Part shown: positions 61,585 through 64,000 of the stretch, piece by piece
Layout: each line of letters begins with the position of its first letter
Numbering within the stretch: position 1 is the stretch's first letter
Origin: Phytoactinopolyspora halophila
GTDB taxonomy: Bacteria > Actinomycetota > Actinomycetes > Jiangellales > Jiangellaceae
DNA: 64,000 nt
Direction: 5' to 3'
NCBI RefSeq assembly: GCF_003287285.1
Contig: NZ_QMIG01000001.1
Location: 310,001 to 374,000 of the forward strand
Made by a program: the position numbers and the translations under genes
The notes under the pieces: generated by a model
What the model saw: the letters and a program-made list of their open reading frames with translations, nothing else
Databases searched by the model: none
What the model was told of the DNA's origin: nothing

Positions 61585-64000
61585 CTACTCCTCGGGAACG
61601 TTCTCCAGCCGGTCCAGGGCGTCCTCCAGACGCTGCAGCGCATCCTCGAGACGGCTCAGCGTGTCTTCCAGCTGCTCGGAATCGGGCGCATCGCCCTCGG
61701 GCGGACCCTCGTCCTCCGGAGGCTGTTGCTCCTCATCTTCCGGAGGCTGTTGTTCCTCATCTTCCGGAGGCTGTTGTTCCTCGTCCTCCGGTGGGCCCTC
61801 GTCCTCCAGCTGGCCATCCTCGTCAACGTCCGGAAGGGCCTCGTCTTCGATCTCCTCGCCCTCTTCCGTCTCGATTCCAGCCTCGCCCTCGAAGATCTGG
61901 TCCACCGCGTTCTGCAAGCTGGGAGCGAAGCCGATCTCGTCGCCGAAGCGAACCATTACGCGGCGCAACAGCGGATACGCGCCACCACCGGTCTGCCGGA
62001 CGACATACACGGGCTGCACATACAACAGACCGCCACCAACGGGCAGTGTCAGGAGGTTCCCCAGCTCGGTCGTCGCTCCCTCACCCGCACTGAGCAGGGT
62101 TAGCTGACTCGCGACTTCCTCGTTGCTCTCGAACGCGTTCGCGACCTGCTCTGGTCCGTCGATCTGGGTTCGGCCTGGCAACCGAAGCGCCTCGAGCTGG
62201 CCATAGTCCGGATGTCGCGCATCGGCGTTGACCGCCATGAACGCCACCAGGTTCTGCCGGCCACGAGGTGTGTACGTGGTGGTCAGCGAGAACACGCCCT
62301 CGTCGTCATCGGGCATTTGGATGCTCTGGTAGTACGGCGGGATGTCGACCTCGCCATCCGCCGTCGGGTCGTTCGGCACGATCCAGCGATCCTGACCACC
62401 GTAGAAGGTGATCGGATCCTCCACGTGGTACGCCTCGAGCATCCGCCGCTGCAGCTTGAACAGATCTTCCGGATACCGCAAATGGTCCAGCAAGTCGTCG
62501 CTGATCTCCGACTTGGGCGTCACCGAGTCCGGGAAGACATCCTTCCACGCCTGCAGTACGGGGTCTTCCTCGTCCCACTCGTAGAGGGTCACGGTGCCGT
62601 CGTAGGCATCAACCGTCGCCTTAACGGAGTTGCGCGCGTAGTTCAGATAATCGTCCGGCTGCGCGGCCAGCGCCGGGCGAGCGGTACGCGAGTCGCTCGT
62701 CGCCTCCTCCAGCGAGACACGCTGCGAGTACGGGTACGAGTTCAGCGTCGTGTAGGCATCCACGACCCAGACCAGGCGACCGTCGGCCACGGTCGGGTAC
62801 GCGTTCGAGTCAGCCGTCAGCCACGGAGCGACCTTCTCGACGCGTTGCCTCGGGTCGCGGTCATACATGATCACCGATTCTTCGTTGACCCGCTCCGAGA
62901 GGACGATATTCGCTTCCTGGAACTTCGTGGCGTAGAGGAGGCGGTTGAAGTACCCACCGAGATCCACGCCACCCGCGCCGTCATAGGTGTTCAGGCGCTC
63001 CTCACCAGTTTCCGGATCCTCCGGGATGTCGTACTCCACCGGTTCGGAGCCTTCCGGGGCACCGACGATCGAGTACTCCGGCGAACTCTCGCCGTAGTAC
63101 ACCCGCGGTTCGTACTCGCCCAGTTCACCCTTTGGCGGAATGTCCTCTTCAGCCCACACCGGTGAGCCGTCGCTCTGGCGCGTGTTACCGAACGCTGCCA
63201 CCAAGCCGAAGCCATGGGTATAAACCGTGCGCTCGTTGACCCAGTTGCGCTGCCCCTCGGGAATACCGGTGACGTCGATCTCGCGAGCAGCGACGACGAC
63301 GTCCCGCTCCTCTCCGTCGATCTCGTACCGATCGACGTTCGCCGGATCGGCAAACGTGTAGAAGCCACGGACTTGCTGCAGCTGCTGATACGCGCGCGGA
63401 ATGAGCGTCGGATCCATCAACCGGACACCGGGCACCGTCCCAGCGTCGTCTGCGAGCTGCCCGGCCTCCACCGTCGTCGTCGCGTCGTATGACTCGATCT
63501 CCACGTCGTCGACGTCGTAAGCCTCGCGCGTGGCGTCGATGTTCCGCTCGATGTACGGGGCCTCGCGGTCTGCCTCCGTCGGGTTGACCTGGAACTGCTG
63601 GACGATGAACGGCCACAGGCCACCGAGCAGGACGGCGGACAGCACGAGCAGTCCGGCTCCGATGCCCGGCAGCGTCCAGTTGCGCTGCCAGACGTTGACG
63701 AAAAAGAGCGCGGCGCAAATGATCGACACGAAGATGAGGATCATCTTCGCCGGGAGGAGCGCGTTGATACCCGCGTAATTGCCACCCGTAAAGAGCGGAT
63801 TGTCGTCAATCAGCAGCTCGTAGCGATCCAGCCAGTAAGCCACTGCTTTGAGCAGGATGAACAGGCCGATCAACACCGACAAGTGCGCCTGAGCAGCCCG
63901 GCTGACCTTCTCACCGGCGGTCTGTAGCCTGATACCGCCGAAAAGGTAGTGCGTCAGCGCGGCCACGATCAGTGACAGCGCGACCAGGCCGAAGCCGAAG
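61585..64000 (-). CDS. UPF0182 family membrane protein, 5' end outside window
   Basis: At least 805 residues in the window; family members have about 1000, so the first helices lie beyond the edge. Seen: helices (SVLIGLFILLKAVAYWL, MILIFVSIICAALFFVNV, GIGAGLLVLSAVLLGGLWPF), then a long extracellular part with QQLQQVRGFYTFADPANVDRY. The last 110 residues are unusual: an acidic repeat PPEDEEQQ about three times, then heptads LEDALQR/LEDALDR that predict a coiled coil. Function unknown. A terminator follows at 61520. Confidence 0.93.
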   Translation of the reverse strand, partial: FGFGLVALSLIVAALTHYLFGGIRLQTAGEKVSRAAQAHLSVLIGLFILLKAVAYWLDRYELLIDDNPLFTGGNYAGINALLPAKMILIFVSIICAALFFVNVWQRNWTLPGIGAGLLVLSAVLLGGLWPFIVQQFQVNPTEADREAPYIERNIDATREAYDVDDVEIESYDATTTVEAGQLADDAGTVPGVRLMDPTLIPRAYQQLQQVRGFYTFADPANVDRYEIDGEERDVVVAAREIDVTGIPEGQRNWVNERTVYTHGFGLVAAFGNTRQSDGSPVWAEEDIPPKGELGEYEPRVYYGESSPEYSIVGAPEGSEPVEYDIPEDPETGEERLNTYDGAGGVDLGGYFNRLLYATKFQEANIVLSERVNEESVIMYDRDPRQRVEKVAPWLTADSNAYPTVADGRLVWVVDAYTTLNSYPYSQRVSLEEATSDSRTARPALAAQPDDYLNYARNSVKATVDAYDGTVTLYEWDEEDPVLQAWKDVFPDSVTPKSEISDDLLDHLRYPEDLFKLQRRMLEAYHVEDPITFYGGQDRWIVPNDPTADGEVDIPPYYQSIQMPDDDEGVFSLTTTYTPRGRQNLVAFMAVNADARHPDYGQLEALRLPGRTQIDGPEQVANAFESNEEVASQLTLLSAGEGATTELGNLLTLPVGGGLLYVQPVYVVRQTGGGAYPLLRRVMVRFGDEIGFAPSLQNAVDQIFEGEAGIETEEGEEIEDEALPDVDEDGQLEDEGPPEDEEQQPPEDEEQQPPEDEEQQPPEDEGPPEGDAPDSEQLEDTLSRLEDALQRLEDALDRLENVPEE
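61715..61786 (-). repeat. 24-bp tandem repeat in the UPF0182 gene
   Basis: Three units (61715-61738, 61739-61762, 61763-61786) starting TCCGGAGGCTGTTG, differing at only a few positions, encode PPEDEEQQ repeats. The unit is a multiple of three, so length changes keep the frame. Confidence 0.85.

Noticed and set aside
61715-61786. A CRISPR-like array of 24-bp repeats
   Set aside because: Units are contiguous without spacers and lie in frame inside a coding sequence; no cas genes are present.

Overview
The window is one continuous stretch of a high-GC chromosome from an actinomycete. The lineage markers are a three-domain Kgd 2-oxoglutarate enzyme without a lipoyl domain, two WhiB proteins, the SigR/RsrA mycothiol-linked thiol stress pair, a PdtaS histidine kinase beside a WhiB1-type gene, a bL37-like micro-protein and an actinobacterial UPF0182 protein. 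Genus cannot be fixed from the sequence. A soil, streptomycete-like lifestyle is a reasonable guess. I see no prophage, IS element or CRISPR array.

Layout. 1-3.4 kb: polyol or sugar uptake and oxidation genes (Tat lipoprotein binding protein, zinc dehydrogenase) with a divergent SorC regulator. 3.5-7.6 kb: a four-gene ABC-2 export operon with two ATPases, one of them with eroded motifs. 7.7-13.7 kb: cytochrome bd oxidase and its assembly exporter (cydA-cydB-cydD-cydC) facing a PadR regulator. 14-19.2 kb: kgd and its small DUF6104 neighbour. 19.2-24.6 kb: SGNH hydrolase, MDR reductase, a SigB/SigF-type sigma factor with its RsbW-like antagonist, and a polar amino acid ABC importer. 25-33.4 kb: malic enzyme, lipid kinase, whiB1, pdtaS, a DUF2785 protein, a GlxA-type regulator, small membrane proteins, bL37-like protein and MarC. 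33.5-42.7 kb: NTF2-like and DUF1707 proteins, a TetR-controlled ABC-2 exporter, sigR-rsrA, SRAP peptidase, a DoxX-like protein, and a TetR/EamA pair. 42.7-50.4 kb: glpD, glpF, glpK, aroA, rsgA, hisN. 50.5-54.8 kb: an unrecognised gene, a 943-residue membrane-spanning sigma factor fusion, and a second whiB. 55-60.8 kb: a short GntR regulator and a five-gene peptide ABC importer. 61.3-64 kb: initiator tRNA-fMet and the 3' part of a UPF0182 gene.

Two things stand out. First, a dispersed palindromic element (four copies, about 60-80 bp) has a constant TGATCATGAACAC-like inner arm and outer arms that differ between copies yet still pair perfectly. Three copies form the 3' ends of genes and supply their stop codons in three different ways. 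The fourth sits inside cydD in the only open frame and adds about 26 residues between the membrane and ATPase domains. Second, the protein at 51375-54206 joins an ECF sigma factor, a zinc-finger anti-sigma-like segment, a membrane helix, an acidic stalk, three Ig-like domains and a Cys-rich lectin-like tail in one chain: a candidate one-piece transmembrane transcription switch.

Regulation visible in the DNA includes a GGAAT-N18-GTT site upstream of sigR that would make a longer SigR isoform, a TGTCAAC/GTTGACA operator overlapping a near-consensus promoter at 35.35 kb, dyads between cydA and padR, and several strong hairpin terminators.
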